From Streptomyces sp. NBC_00239 (GTDB lineage: Bacteria; Actinomycetota; Actinomycetes; Streptomycetales; Streptomycetaceae): a stretch of DNA of 64,000 bases. The DNA is taken from positions 248,001-312,000 of the forward strand of contig NZ_CP108095.1 in the NCBI RefSeq assembly GCF_036194065.1. The letters are read 5' to 3'. The notes under the pieces were generated by a model. That model saw only the letters and a program-made list of their open reading frames with translations, did no database searches and had not been told where the DNA came from. The stretch's first letter is position 1. The number at the start of each line of letters is the position of its first letter. Shown piece after piece: positions 36,676 to 46,250 of this stretch. Made by a program: the position numbers and the translations under genes.

Positions 36676-37569
36676 GTGACCCGCACACTCGACACGACCA
36701 CCTCCACGGCGCCGCGCACCGGGCGCCTTCGCCCGTCGGCCGGCCGCCAGCACCACGCCGGACCGCTGACCTACGTCCTGCTCGGCCTGGCCGCCCTCAT
36801 GTCCCTGTTCCCGCTGTACTGGAACCTCGTCGCCGCCTCCCATTCGGGCGAGCGCGTGGTCGAGGCCCCGGCGCCGCTGCTGCCCGGCCCCCGGCTGTTC
36901 GACAACCTCTCCTTCGCCTGGAACCAGGTCGACATGGGCGAGGCACTGGTCAACACCACGATCGTGGCCGGCCTCGTGACCCTGTCCACCGTCCTGTTCT
37001 CCACCCTGGCCGGCTTCGCCTTCGCCAGGCTGCCCTTCAAGGGTCGGGGCGCCATGCTGGCGCTGGTGGTGGCCACCATGACGATCCCGCCGCAGCTCAG
37101 CGTGATCCCGCTGTACCAGATCATCACCGACCTCGGCTGGGTCGACCAGCTCCAGGCGGTCGTCCTGCCCTCGCTGGTCGCGGCCTTCGGCGTGTTCTTC
37201 ATGCGGCAGTTCCTGATCGAGGCGCTGCCGGCCGAGCTGGTGGAGGCGGCCCGCATCGACGGCGCGCACAGCCTGCGCATCATCTGGCACGTGGTGTTCC
37301 CGGTGGCCCGCCCCGCGATGGCCGTCCTCGGGATGCTGGTCTTCGTGCAGGCCTGGAACGACTTCTTCTGGCCGTTCATCGCGCTGACCCCGGACGGGAA
37401 TCCGACCCTGCAAGTCGCCCTGGCCGGCCTCGGCGCGGGAAACCACACGGTCGATCAGGCCGTCGTGCTGACCGGCGCCCTGATATCCACGGTGCCCCTG
37501 CTGCTGGTCTTCGCCGTCCTCGGCAAGCACATCGTGGGCGGCATCACCGCCGGCGCCGTCAAGAACTGA
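36676..37569 (+). CDS. cebG: Cellobiose ABC transporter permease CebG
   Basis: A 297-aa CUT1-class permease with six membrane helices and the EAA loop VEAARIDGAHSLRIIWHVVFP. It begins with GTG four bases after the cebF stop, behind GGGGAG. It forms the membrane channel with CebF and must recruit an ATPase encoded elsewhere (MsiK in Streptomyces). Confidence 0.95.
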   Translation: MTRTLDTTTSTAPRTGRLRPSAGRQHHAGPLTYVLLGLAALMSLFPLYWNLVAASHSGERVVEAPAPLLPGPRLFDNLSFAWNQVDMGEALVNTTIVAGLVTLSTVLFSTLAGFAFARLPFKGRGAMLALVVATMTIPPQLSVIPLYQIITDLGWVDQLQAVVLPSLVAAFGVFFMRQFLIEALPAELVEAARIDGAHSLRIIWHVVFPVARPAMAVLGMLVFVQAWNDFFWPFIALTPDGNPTLQVALAGLGAGNHTVDQAVVLTGALISTVPLLLVFAVLGKHIVGGITAGAVKN

Positions 37570-37662
37570 CGGCGTCCGTCGAGGACCGGCCGACCCGTCG
37601 GTCTGTTCGCCCCCCGCCTTCCGGCACCGCTACATCCGGCACGACTTCATCCGAACCTGCGT

Positions 37663-37676
37663 TGGGAGCGCTCTCC
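37663..37676. promoter_or_regulatory. Degenerate CebR box directly before bglC
   Basis: TGGGAGCGCTCTCC keeps the left half of the CebR palindrome and loses part of the right. It ends one base before the bglC ATG, so it also covers the ribosome-binding region. In other Streptomyces, CebR controls bglC through a site near its start. Confidence 0.65.
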
Positions 37677-37677
37677 T

Positions 37678-39120
37678 ATGACCGCGTCCGAGACCCGGCC
37701 CCTCACCGCCACCCGCACCTTCCCGCCCGACTTCCTCTGGGGCACGGCCACCGCCGCGTACCAGATCGAGGGCGCCGCCCGTGAGGACGGCCGGACCCCG
37801 TCCATCTGGGACACCTTCTCCCATACCCCGGGCAAGGTCTTCGAAGGCCACACCGGTGACGTGGCCGTGGACCACTACCACCGGTTCCCCGAGGACGTCC
37901 GTCTCATGTCCGAACTCGGCCTGGGGGCCTACCGGTTCTCCGTGTCCTGGTCACGCGTACAGCCGACCGGCCGGGGCCCCGCCGTCCAGAAGGGCCTGGA
38001 CTTCTACCGCCGGCTCGTCGACGAGCTGCTCGCCGCGGGCGTCACACCCGCGCTCACCCTCTACCACTGGGACCTGCCGCAGGACCTGGAGGACGCGGGC
38101 GGCTGGCCGGAGCGCTCGACCGCCGAGCGGTTCGCCGAGTACGCGGGCCTCGTGGGCGATGCCCTCGGAGACCGGGTCAAGCATTGGATCACGCTCAACG
38201 AGCCCTGGTGCAGCGCGTTCCTCGGCTACGCCTCCGGCGTCCACGCCCCTGGCCGCACGAACCCGGTCGCCGCCCTGCGCGCGGCCCATCACCTCAACCT
38301 CGGTCACGGCCTCGCCGTCCAGGCCCTGCGGGCAGCGCTGCCCGCCGATGCTCAGCTCGCGGTCTCCCTCAACCTCCACGAGGTCCGCCCCCTGACCTCT
38401 TCACCGGAGGACCGGGAAGCGGCCCGCCGCATCGACGCCGTGGGCAACCGGATCTGGCTGGGACCGATGCTGGAGGGCGGCTACCCCCAGGACCTGCTGG
38501 TGGACACCGCGCACCTGACCGACTGGTCCTTCGTCCGCGACGGCGACAGCGCCACGGTGCACCAGCCCCTGGACCTGCTCGCCGTGAACTACTACACCCC
38601 GACGGTCGTCTCGCACGCAGCGGAGGGCGAAGGGGTACCGCAGGACGACGGGCACGGCAACAGCGAGTACTCCCCCTGGCCAGGGGCGGACGACGTCGCC
38701 TTCCACCGGGCACCGGGCGAACGGACGGCAATGGGTTGGCCGGTCGACCCGAGCGCCCTCTACGACCTGCTGACCCGGACCGCCGCCCGGTACCCCGGGC
38801 TGCCGCTCGTGGTCAGTGAGAACGGCGCCGCCTACGAGGACGAGGTCGGTGCCGACGGCACGGTCCACGACCCCGAGCGCGCCGCCTACGTCCACGCCCA
38901 CCTCGACGCCGTGCACCGGGCGATCGCCGCCGGGGCGGACGTGCGCGGCTACTTCCTCTGGTCGCTGCTCGACAACTTCGAGTGGGCGTACGGATACGCC
39001 AAACGGTTCGGCGCCATCCACGTCGACTACGACACCCTGAAGCGCACTCCCAAATCGAGCGCGCACTGGTACTCCCGCGTGGCCCGGACGGGACAGCTGC
39101 ACGCTCCTGGGAAGGCGTAG
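37678..39120 (+). CDS. bglC: Cytoplasmic GH1 beta-glucosidase BglC
   Basis: A 480-aa GH1 enzyme splitting imported cellobiose and cellotriose to glucose, and thereby removing the CebR inducer. Acid/base E175 is in [10 protein letters not shown] and nucleophile E381 in [12 protein letters not shown]; the substrate-binding [16 protein letters not shown] is near the N-terminus. There is no signal peptide. The ATG lies 108 bases after cebG, directly behind a degenerate CebR box, whose GGGAGCG may double as ribosome binding site. It is the last gene of the ceb locus and converges with the ROK repressor gene. Confidence 0.96.
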   Translation: MTASETRPLTATRTFPPDFLWGTATAAYQIEGAAREDGRTPSIWDTFSHTPGKVFEGHTGDVAVDHYHRFPEDVRLMSELGLGAYRFSVSWSRVQPTGRGPAVQKGLDFYRRLVDELLAAGVTPALTLYHWDLPQDLEDAGGWPERSTAERFAEYAGLVGDALGDRVKHWITLNEPWCSAFLGYASGVHAPGRTNPVAALRAAHHLNLGHGLAVQALRAALPADAQLAVSLNLHEVRPLTSSPEDREAARRIDAVGNRIWLGPMLEGGYPQDLLVDTAHLTDWSFVRDGDSATVHQPLDLLAVNYYTPTVVSHAAEGEGVPQDDGHGNSEYSPWPGADDVAFHRAPGERTAMGWPVDPSALYDLLTRTAARYPGLPLVVSENGAAYEDEVGADGTVHDPERAAYVHAHLDAVHRAIAAGADVRGYFLWSLLDNFEWAYGYAKRFGAIHVDYDTLKRTPKSSAHWYSRVARTGQLHAPGKA

Positions 39121-39149
39121 CCGGGCACGGGGACCCTCCCGCCACGGCG

Positions 39150-40361
39150 CTAGCGGATGGCCAGGCGGGTGGGGTCGGCGATGATCTGTCGGACGGTCGA
39201 CCATGCCGCACCCAGCACCGGTCCGCGGCGCCCCAGGGCGGAGGGGCGTACCGCCTCCGGGGTCCAGGGCCGGACGGTGATGCGGGCGGCGAGCTCGGCG
39301 CGGATGGACGGGATGAGCCAGTCGGCGAGTTCGGCGTAGGCGCCGCCCAGGACGACGCCGTCCGGGTCGATCAGGTTCACCGCCGAGGTGAGGGCGAGAC
39401 CCAGGGCCCGTCCTGCGCGGTCCAGGGCGCGCAGGGTCGCCGCGTCCCCGGCGTCTGCCCGCTCGGCCAGCAGGGCCACCGGGTCTCCGACGTGCGCGAG
39501 CCCGGCTTCGCGCAGCACGGCCGCTTCGCCCGCGTACTGCTCCAGGCAGCCGCGTGCCCCGCAGGCGCAGCGGGCGCCCTCCGGGTGGACGGGCAGGTGG
39601 CCGAGTTCGCCAGCGAAGCCGCGGGCGCCGCGGAACAGCTGCCCGCCGACGACCAGTGCGGCACCGATTCCGGCCTCGGCGGAGACGTGTACGAAGGTCT
39701 CGGCGGGGTGTCCCTCGTGCCACTGCTCGGCCAGCGCCCCGAGGTTGGCCTCGTTCTCCGGCACGGGCACGGTGTCGGGGTCGGGCCAGTGGTCGGCGGG
39801 GCGGACGGCCTGCCAGCCGAGATTGGGGGCGTTCGCGACCAGCCCACCCGGGTCGTTCGGTACCACCCCCGGCACGGCCAGGACGCGGCCCTCCACGTGC
39901 AGGCCGAGGGTGGCGGCCTCGGCCTCCGCGTCAGCGCCCAGCGCGGCGGCCTCCGCCAGTACCTGCCCGGCGGGCCGGCTCGCGTTGGCCCGCTCCACCC
40001 GGCGCCACACCCGGGGTTCGCCGCGCAGGTCCACGATGCACGCCGCGAGATGGGTGACACCGATTTCCAGGCCGAGGCCCGCGGGACCCCGGTCGTTCAA
40101 GGCCAGTGCCCGTCCGGGGCGGCCGACGCGTCCGCTGGGCGTCGTGTCCGTCTCGGTCAGCGCGCCGCGGCCGATGAGCTCGTCGACCAGGGAGGAGACG
40201 GCCGGCCTGGTCAGGCCCGTGTGCCCGGCGACGTGCGCCCGCGAGAGCGGGCCGTGCGCGGCGACCGCGCCGATCACCGCCGCGAGGTTCTGCCGGCGCA
40301 TCCCCTGCTGCGAGGCGGGTGCGGTCTCCACACCCCCGCCCGCCCTGCCGATCACCGTCAT
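39150..40361 (-). CDS. xylR: ROK-family transcriptional repressor of xylose genes
   Basis: A 403-aa ROK protein: an N-terminal winged helix (about 20-80, VAGHTGLTRPAVSSLVDELI) fused to a sugar-kinase-like domain with the zinc motif CACGARGCLEQYAGEAA and the GELGHLPVHPEG region. It overlaps xylB (ATGA at 40358-40361) and so is the second gene of the xylB operon. Xylose repressors of Bacillus and actinomycetes are ROK proteins binding TTTGT...ACAAA dyads; such a dyad lies in the xylA-xylB gap. It therefore probably represses xylA and xylBR until xylose is present. Relation to the S. coelicolor regulator Rok7B7 next to xylFGH is possible but not shown. Confidence 0.85.
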   Translation of the reverse strand: MTVIGRAGGGVETAPASQQGMRRQNLAAVIGAVAAHGPLSRAHVAGHTGLTRPAVSSLVDELIGRGALTETDTTPSGRVGRPGRALALNDRGPAGLGLEIGVTHLAACIVDLRGEPRVWRRVERANASRPAGQVLAEAAALGADAEAEAATLGLHVEGRVLAVPGVVPNDPGGLVANAPNLGWQAVRPADHWPDPDTVPVPENEANLGALAEQWHEGHPAETFVHVSAEAGIGAALVVGGQLFRGARGFAGELGHLPVHPEGARCACGARGCLEQYAGEAAVLREAGLAHVGDPVALLAERADAGDAATLRALDRAGRALGLALTSAVNLIDPDGVVLGGAYAELADWLIPSIRAELAARITVRPWTPEAVRPSALGRRGPVLGAAWSTVRQIIADPTRLAIR

Positions 40362-41806
40362 CGACCCGGTCCTCCCTGTCGCGCTTCCGGCGGCACCTCC
40401 TGCAAGGCACGCGCCCGCCGCAGCGTACTGGTGATCCGTTCGAGCGCGTCGTCGTCACGGGGTACGGGCTCCAGTACCCGGCCCTCGGCGGTCCGCCAGC
40501 GCCGGGCGACGGCGTCGGCGGTCTCCCCGGTGAGCAGTGCGGCGGCCTGGGCGGCGGCCCCGAGCGCGACCGGTTCCCGGGCCGCGGGCACCTGAACGGC
40601 TCGGCCGGACAGCCGCAGGACGGTCCGCTGCCAGGCCGGGCCGCGGGCTCCGCCGCCGATCAGCAGCAGGGGTTCGTCGGGGGCCGGGTTCTCGCCTCCG
40701 GCGCGCAGTACGTCGTCCAGGGCCGCGAGCAGGGCGTGGGCGGCGCCGTCGTAGGCGGCCTGGAGAAGCTGTCCCGGTGTGGTGTCGTGGCGCAGGCCGT
40801 GGACCAGGCCGGAAGCATGCGGGAGGTCGGGAGTGCGCTCGCCGTCCAGATGGGGAAGGACCACCACCGTGCCGCCCGCCTCGACGTCCTCGCGGTCGCG
40901 GCCGACGAGGGCGGCGAAGCGGTCGACGGCGACGGTGCAGTTGAGCGTGCAGGCGAGCGGCAGCCAGCCGCCGAGGGCATCGGCGAAGCCGGCGACGGTT
41001 CCGCTGGGGTCTGCGGGCCGGGTCCGGCCGACGGCGTAGACGGTGCCGGAGGTGCCGAGGCTCAGCACCGGGCGTCCGGGGGTCAGGCCCAGCCCGAGGG
41101 CGGCGGCCATGTTGTCGCCGGTCCCGGTGGCCATCAGCGCGCCCTCGCGCAGTGGCATCCCGGTTCGGACCAGGCCCGCCCGGGCGCCCGGCGGGAGGAC
41201 CTCTGGCAGCAGCTCGGCGTCGAGTCCGATCCGGCCGAGGACCTCTTGGTCGTAGCCGTCCGGGCCCCACCAGCCGGTTCCCGAGGCGTCCCCGCGGTCC
41301 GTCGCCGCCTCGCCGGTCAGCCGCTCCGTCAGGAAGTCGTGGGGCAGGCGGACGGCCGCGACGCGGTCGGCGGCGGCAGGCTCGTTCGCGCGCAGCCAGG
41401 CCCACTTGGCGGAGGTGAAGGCGGCCGTCGGGACGCTGCCGGTGCGGCGGGCGAGCTCTGCCGGGCCGAAGGCGGCGGTGAGTTCGGCGGCCTGCGGGGC
41501 GGAGCGGACGTCGTTCCACAGCAGCGCCGGGCGCACCGGTTCGCCGGCTGTGTCGAGGGTGACCAGGCCGTGCTGCTGGCCGGCGATCGAGCAGGCGGCG
41601 GCGCGATCCGCCCAGCCGGTGCCCGCCACGGCCTTCCCGAACGCCCGCCACCACTGTTCGGGATCGCTCTCGCGGCCGGCGCCCGCGCTGACGGCGTGCG
41701 CGGCGCGGCCCTCGCCCAGGACGGCGCCGGTCTCCAGGTCGACGGCGAGTGCCTTGGTGGCCTGGGTCGAGCTGTCGACACCGATCACGACACGTTGTGC
41801 GGACAT
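40358..41806 (-). CDS. xylB: Xylulokinase
   Basis: A 482-aa FGGY kinase phosphorylating D-xylulose to xylulose 5-phosphate. Motifs: [19 protein letters not shown] at the N-terminus, [29 protein letters not shown] and [18 protein letters not shown]. The ATG follows CGGAGGAACGC. Divergent from xylA and coupled to the ROK gene. Confidence 0.96.
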   Translation of the reverse strand: MSAQRVVIGVDSSTQATKALAVDLETGAVLGEGRAAHAVSAGAGRESDPEQWWRAFGKAVAGTGWADRAAACSIAGQQHGLVTLDTAGEPVRPALLWNDVRSAPQAAELTAAFGPAELARRTGSVPTAAFTSAKWAWLRANEPAAADRVAAVRLPHDFLTERLTGEAATDRGDASGTGWWGPDGYDQEVLGRIGLDAELLPEVLPPGARAGLVRTGMPLREGALMATGTGDNMAAALGLGLTPGRPVLSLGTSGTVYAVGRTRPADPSGTVAGFADALGGWLPLACTLNCTVAVDRFAALVGRDREDVEAGGTVVVLPHLDGERTPDLPHASGLVHGLRHDTTPGQLLQAAYDGAAHALLAALDDVLRAGGENPAPDEPLLLIGGGARGPAWQRTVLRLSGRAVQVPAAREPVALGAAAQAAALLTGETADAVARRWRTAEGRVLEPVPRDDDALERITSTLRRARALQEVPPEARQGGPGR

Positions 41807-41848
41807 GCGTTCCTCCGGTGGGGTTCCTTCTGGCGTCTCGGCATACTA

Positions 41849-41871
41849 ATTTGTTTTTCGCCATTACAAAT
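41849..41871. promoter_or_regulatory. ROK/XylR operator in the xylA-xylB gap
   Basis: ATTTGT (41849-41854) and ACAAAT (41866-41871) form a dyad with an 11-base centre, the most AT-rich spot for kilobases. The arms match the TTTGT/ACAAA half-sites of XylR-type ROK repressors. It lies 43 bases before xylB and 28 bases before xylA, fit to control both. Confidence 0.75.
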
Positions 41872-41898
41872 AGACCTCGGCCTGATCCGGAGCGCCTC

Positions 41899-43071
41899 AT
41901 GACCAGCGACCCGCTCGTCCCCGTCCCCGCGCACAGGTTCACCTTCGGCCTGTGGACCGTCGGCTGGCAGGGGCGGGACCCCTTCGGCAACGCCACCCGG
42001 CCCGCCCTCGACCCGGTCGAGACCGTGGAGCGACTGGCCTGGCTCGGCGCCTACGGCGTCACGTTCCACGACGACGACCTGATCCCCTTCGCCGCCGGCG
42101 ACGCCGCCCGCGAGCAGGCGGTCAAGCGCTTCCGCACCGCACTCGACACGGCCGGGCTGAAGGTGCCGATGGCCACCACCAACCTCTTCACCCACCCGGT
42201 GTTCAAGGACGGCGCCTTCACCGCCAACGACCGGGACGTACGCCGGTACGCGCTGCGCAAGACGATCCGCAACATCGACCTGGCCGTGGAACTCGGCGCC
42301 TCGGTCTACGTGGCGTGGGGCGGCCGCGAGGGCGCGGAGTCGGGCGCGGCCAAGGACGTGCGCACCGCCCTCGACCGACTGAAGGAGGCCTTCGACCTGC
42401 TGGGCGAGTACGTCGAGACCCAGGGCTACGACCTGCGCTTCGCGATCGAACCCAAGCCCAACGAGCCGCGCGGCGACATCCTGCTGCCCACGATCGGCCA
42501 CGCCCTGGCGTTCATCAACGAGTTGGAGCGGCCCGAGCGGGTCGGCCTCAACCCGGAGGTCGGCCACGAACAGATGGCCGGGCTGAACTTTCCGCACGGC
42601 ATCGCCCAGGCGCTGTGGCACGGCAAACTGTTCCACATCGACCTCAACGGCCAGACCGGCATCAAGTACGACCAGGACCTGCGCTTCGGCGCGGGCGACC
42701 TGCGCCAGGCCTTCTGGCTGGTCGACCTGCTCGAGTCGGCGGGCTACGACGGCCCCCGCCACTTCGACTTCAAGCCGCCGCGCACGGAGGACTTGGCCGG
42801 CGTCTGGGCCTCGGCGGCCGCGTGCATGCGCAACTACCTGCTCCTGGCGCAGCGCTCCCGCGCCTTCCGGTCCGATCCGGAGGTCCAGGCCGCGCTCGCC
42901 GCCTCCAGGCTGCCCGAACTCGCCCTCCCCACGGCCGAGGACGGCCTGGCCGGGCTCCTGGCCGACCGGTCCGCCTTCGACGACTTCGACGTCGATGCCG
43001 CCGCCCGCCGCGGCATGGCCTTCGAACAGCTGGACCAGCTCGCCCTCGAACACCTCCTCGGCGCCCGCTGA
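41899..43071 (+). CDS. xylA: Xylose isomerase
   Basis: A 390-aa class-I xylose isomerase, nearly the classical Streptomyces length of 386-388. Visible active-site elements: catalytic His in [12 protein letters not shown], metal ligands in [36 protein letters not shown] and HFDFKPPR. It converts D-xylose to D-xylulose for XylB. The ATG follows CCGGAG. Its promoter shares the ROK operator with divergent xylB. xylFGH begin 413 bases downstream under their own operators. Confidence 0.98.
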   Translation: MTSDPLVPVPAHRFTFGLWTVGWQGRDPFGNATRPALDPVETVERLAWLGAYGVTFHDDDLIPFAAGDAAREQAVKRFRTALDTAGLKVPMATTNLFTHPVFKDGAFTANDRDVRRYALRKTIRNIDLAVELGASVYVAWGGREGAESGAAKDVRTALDRLKEAFDLLGEYVETQGYDLRFAIEPKPNEPRGDILLPTIGHALAFINELERPERVGLNPEVGHEQMAGLNFPHGIAQALWHGKLFHIDLNGQTGIKYDQDLRFGAGDLRQAFWLVDLLESAGYDGPRHFDFKPPRTEDLAGVWASAAACMRNYLLLAQRSRAFRSDPEVQAALAASRLPELALPTAEDGLAGLLADRSAFDDFDVDAAARRGMAFEQLDQLALEHLLGAR

Positions 43072-43192
43072 GCCGGAGCACCCGGGCGCCGGGCCGTGAC
43101 GTTCCACGTGCCGGCTCTGCCACGAGGCGACCACCAGGAGACCTGGCCTCGCGCCGTTCCCGGGTGGCCTCTCTCGGCGAAGCGCAGCGGTG

Positions 43193-43206
43193 TGAGCGTT
43201 AACAAA
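43193..43206. promoter_or_regulatory. Pentose-type operator Oa of xylFGH
   Basis: TGTGAGCGTTAACA, one base different from the arabinose operator TGTGAGCGCTAACA. Confidence 0.8.
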
Positions 43207-43313
43207 CGTCATGCCGAGTCAACGGCGGACCTGACGTGCCGATGCGGAGGCGCCCCGCAGAGGAGGCCGATCCCCTGCACCGCCGTTGCCCCGACAGTGA
43301 TCCGAACAGACTC

Positions 43314-43341
43314 TTGACGACACTCTTGTGAGCGTTAACAC
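43314..43341 (+). promoter_or_regulatory. xylF promoter overlapped by pentose-type operator Ob
   Basis: TTGACG (43314-43319) and TAACAC (43336-43341), 16-base spacer. The operator TGTGAGCGTTAACA (43327-43340) covers the spacer end and the -10, so bound repressor would exclude RNA polymerase. The leader to xylF is about 135 bases. Confidence 0.6.
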
Positions 43342-43484
43342 TCAGGTATCGCCAGGCCGGAGCCGCTGCGAACCCGGACTTCGCACAGCGCGAGGAAACG
43401 ACTCCCGGCCGACCGCGCTCGACCGCTTCCGGTTGTCCCAGCCGGGTCGCACCGTGCCGGTCGCGGAACACCACTGGAGGAACT

Positions 43485-44597
43485 GTGCGGAAGCTTTCAG
43501 CGAGCCTTGTCGCCCTGGGTCTGACGCTGTCGCTGGCGGCCTGCGGCCAGAGCGCCAACGGAACGGCGGCGGGCGACGGAGCCGGCGACGGAGCGGCCGG
43601 CGGGAACGCCAAGGGCGGCCTCATCGGCATCGCGATGCCGACCAAGTCCTCGGAGCGCTGGATCAACGACGGCACCAACATGGTCAAGGAGTTCCAGGCC
43701 AAGGGTTACAAGACCGACCTCCAGTACGGCGACAACGTCGTGGAGAACCAGGTCTCCCAGGTGGAGAACATGATCACCAAGGGCGCCAAGCTACTGGTGA
43801 TCGCCGCCATCGACGGCTCCTCGCTCACGAACGTGCTACAGAAGGCCGCCGACGCCCACATCCCCGTCATCTCCTACGACAGGTTGATTCGCGGCACCGG
43901 GAACGTCGACTACTACGCGACCTTCGACAACTACAAGGTCGGTGTCCTCCAGGGCAGTTACATCGTCGACAAGCTCGGCATCAAGAACGGCAAGGGCCCC
44001 TTCAACATCGAGCTGTTCGCCGGTTCACCGGACGACAACAACGCCGCGTTCTTCTACAACGGCGCGATGAGCGTCCTCAAGCCGTACATCGACAACAAGA
44101 AGCTGGTCGTGCGGAGCGGTCAGACCTCCCTCAACCAGATCGCCACACTGCGCTGGGACGGCGGTCTCGCCCAGTCCCGGATGGACAACCTGCTGAGCAA
44201 GTCGTACACCGCCGCCCGCGTCGACGCCGTGCTCTCGCCGTACGACGGCATCTCGATCGGCATCATCTCCTCGCTCAAGGGCGTCGGCTACGGCGCCGGC
44301 CGGCCACTGCCCGTCGTCACGGGCCAGGACGGCGAGCTGGCCTCGGTGAAGTCGATCATCGCGGGCGAGCAGACCCAGACCGTCTACAAGGACACCCGCC
44401 AACTGGCCAAGGCCGCGGTCCAGATGGGCGACGCGCTGCTGACCGGCGGCAAGCCCGAGGTCAACGACACCGGTCAGTACGACAACGGCGTCAAGACCGT
44501 ACCGGCGCAGCTGCTCCAGCCGGTCAGCGTCGACAAGGAGAACTACCGGAAGGTCCTGGTGGACAGCGGCCAGTACACCGCGGACCAGCTCAAGTAG
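43485..44597 (+). CDS. xylF: D-xylose-binding lipoprotein
   Basis: A 370-aa CUT2-class binding protein. The lipobox is LSLAAC (Cys at about residue 21). Xylose-binding hallmarks are [57 protein letters not shown] and [19 protein letters not shown]. The GTG at 43485 follows GGAGGAACT. It is first in xylFGH and is followed by a strong hairpin before xylG, as cebE is before cebF. Confidence 0.96.
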   Translation: MRKLSASLVALGLTLSLAACGQSANGTAAGDGAGDGAAGGNAKGGLIGIAMPTKSSERWINDGTNMVKEFQAKGYKTDLQYGDNVVENQVSQVENMITKGAKLLVIAAIDGSSLTNVLQKAADAHIPVISYDRLIRGTGNVDYYATFDNYKVGVLQGSYIVDKLGIKNGKGPFNIELFAGSPDDNNAAFFYNGAMSVLKPYIDNKKLVVRSGQTSLNQIATLRWDGGLAQSRMDNLLSKSYTAARVDAVLSPYDGISIGIISSLKGVGYGAGRPLPVVTGQDGELASVKSIIAGEQTQTVYKDTRQLAKAAVQMGDALLTGGKPEVNDTGQYDNGVKTVPAQLLQPVSVDKENYRKVLVDSGQYTADQLK

Positions 44598-44636
44598 CCC
44601 ACGGGGCCCGCCCGACGGGTCCGGCGACGCCGAACC

Positions 44637-44677
44637 GGCGGTGCGGCGCCCGGGAGACCGCCCGGCACCGCACCGCC
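44637..44677. repeat. Intra-operon hairpin between xylF and xylG
   Basis: GGCGGTGCGG (44637-44646) pairs with CCGCACCGCC (44668-44677); inside, CCGGG (44650-44654) pairs with CCCGG (44661-44665). It probably favours XylF over XylGH production. Confidence 0.75.
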
Positions 44678-44699
44678 CCGACGATACGGATGCACAACC

Positions 44700-46247
44700 A
44701 TGGCCCGACCCGTTCTCGAGATGCGGTCGATCAGCAAGACGTTTCCCGGCGTCAAGGCCCTCTCCGAGGTCAACCTGACCGTCGCGGCCGGCGAGGTGCA
44801 CGCCGTCTGCGGTGAGAACGGCGCCGGCAAGTCCACCCTGATGAAGGTGCTCAGCGGGGTCCACCCGCACGGCGGCTACCAGGGCGAGATCTACTTCGAG
44901 GGCGAGCCCTGCCGGTTCCGGGACATCCGGGCCAGCGAGCAGCGCGGCATCGTGATCATCCACCAGGAACTCGCGCTGGTTCCCTACCTGTCCATCGCCG
45001 AGAACATCTTCCTCGGCAACGAGCACGCCAGCCGGGGCGTCATCAGCTGGCACAAGACGCTGACCCACGCCGCCGCACTGATCCGGCAGGTCGGACTCGC
45101 CGAGAGCCCGCACACCAGGATCGCCGATCTCGGCGTGGGCAAACAGCAGTTGGTCGAGATCGCCAAGGCGCTCGCCAAGAAGGTCAAGCTCCTCATCCTG
45201 GACGAGCCGACTGCCGCTCTGAACGACGAGGACAGCCGCAAGCTGCTCGACCTGATCCTCGAACTCAAAGCCCAGGGCATCTCCTGCATCCTCATCTCGC
45301 ACAAGCTGAACGAGATCGCCCGGGTCGCCGACAGCGTCACCATCCTGCGCGACGGGCGGACCATCGAGACCATCGCGATCGGTCCCGAGGGCATCTCCGA
45401 GGAGCGGATCATCCGCGGCATGGTCGGCCGCGACCTGGAACACCGCTACCCCGAGCGCGCACCGGAGATCGGCGAGGTCGCCTTCGAGATCGAGGACTGG
45501 AGCGTCCGGCACCCGATCGACCACCGCCGCAAGGTGGTCGACGGCGTCTCGCTGAACGTCCGTCGCGGCGAGATCGTCGGCATCGCCGGCCTCATGGGCG
45601 CCGGCCGCACCGAACTGGCCATGAGCGTCTTCGGCCGCTCGTACGGACGGTGGACCGGCGGCCGGGTGCGGCTGGACGGCCGGGAGATCCGCACCCGGAC
45701 GGTACCGGAGGCGATCGGACACGGCATCGCGTACGTGACCGAGGACCGCAAGCAGCTCGGCCTCAACCTCAACGACGACATCAGCCGGAACATCTCGCTG
45801 AGCGCCCTCGGCAAGGTCGCCAGGCGGGGCTGGGTCGACCGGCACGAGGAGGCACGGATCGCCGAATCGTTCCGGCGGACCATGAACATCAAGGCCCCCT
45901 CGGTGTTCGCGGAGACCGGCAAGCTCAGCGGCGGCAACCAGCAGAAGGTCGTCCTCAGCAAGTGGATCTTCGCCGAGCCGCAGGTGCTGATCCTCGACGA
46001 GCCCACCCGGGGCATCGACATCGGTGCCAAGGCGGAGATCTACACCGTCATCGCCGAACTCGCCGCCGAGGGCAAGGCGGTACTCGTCATCTCCTCCGAA
46101 CTCCCCGAACTCCTGGGCCTGTGCGACCGGATCTACACCATGGCCGCAGGCCGGATCACCGGTGAAGTCACCCGCGCGGACGCCACCCAGGAATCCCTCA
46201 TGCGGCTCATGACCATGAGTGCGGCATCCCCCGACAAGCAGGTGTGA
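44700..46247 (+). CDS. xylG: Xylose ABC transporter ATP-binding protein
   Basis: A 515-aa protein with two ATPase halves. First: Walker [10 protein letters not shown], signature [15 protein letters not shown], Walker [13 protein letters not shown]. Second: degenerate Walker [15 protein letters not shown], signature [15 protein letters not shown], and [17 protein letters not shown]. Strongly related in design to the arabinose ATPase at 20909-22468 but clearly a separate gene. The ATG has only a weak GGA upstream, consistent with lower expression than xylF. Three bases separate its stop from xylH. Confidence 0.95.
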   Translation: MARPVLEMRSISKTFPGVKALSEVNLTVAAGEVHAVCGENGAGKSTLMKVLSGVHPHGGYQGEIYFEGEPCRFRDIRASEQRGIVIIHQELALVPYLSIAENIFLGNEHASRGVISWHKTLTHAAALIRQVGLAESPHTRIADLGVGKQQLVEIAKALAKKVKLLILDEPTAALNDEDSRKLLDLILELKAQGISCILISHKLNEIARVADSVTILRDGRTIETIAIGPEGISEERIIRGMVGRDLEHRYPERAPEIGEVAFEIEDWSVRHPIDHRRKVVDGVSLNVRRGEIVGIAGLMGAGRTELAMSVFGRSYGRWTGGRVRLDGREIRTRTVPEAIGHGIAYVTEDRKQLGLNLNDDISRNISLSALGKVARRGWVDRHEEARIAESFRRTMNIKAPSVFAETGKLSGGNQQKVVLSKWIFAEPQVLILDEPTRGIDIGAKAEIYTVIAELAAEGKAVLVISSELPELLGLCDRIYTMAAGRITGEVTRADATQESLMRLMTMSAASPDKQV

Positions 46248-46250
46248 GGC

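Larger units (their letters stand above)
43072..43484. other. 413-base regulatory region before xylFGH
   Basis: No gene is seen. It contains two TGTGAGCGTTAACA operators 134 bp apart and a promoter candidate between the second operator and xylF. No ROK-type TTTGT/ACAAA dyad was found here, so xylFGH appears to be under the LacI-type pentose operator rather than the local ROK repressor. Confidence 0.7.
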
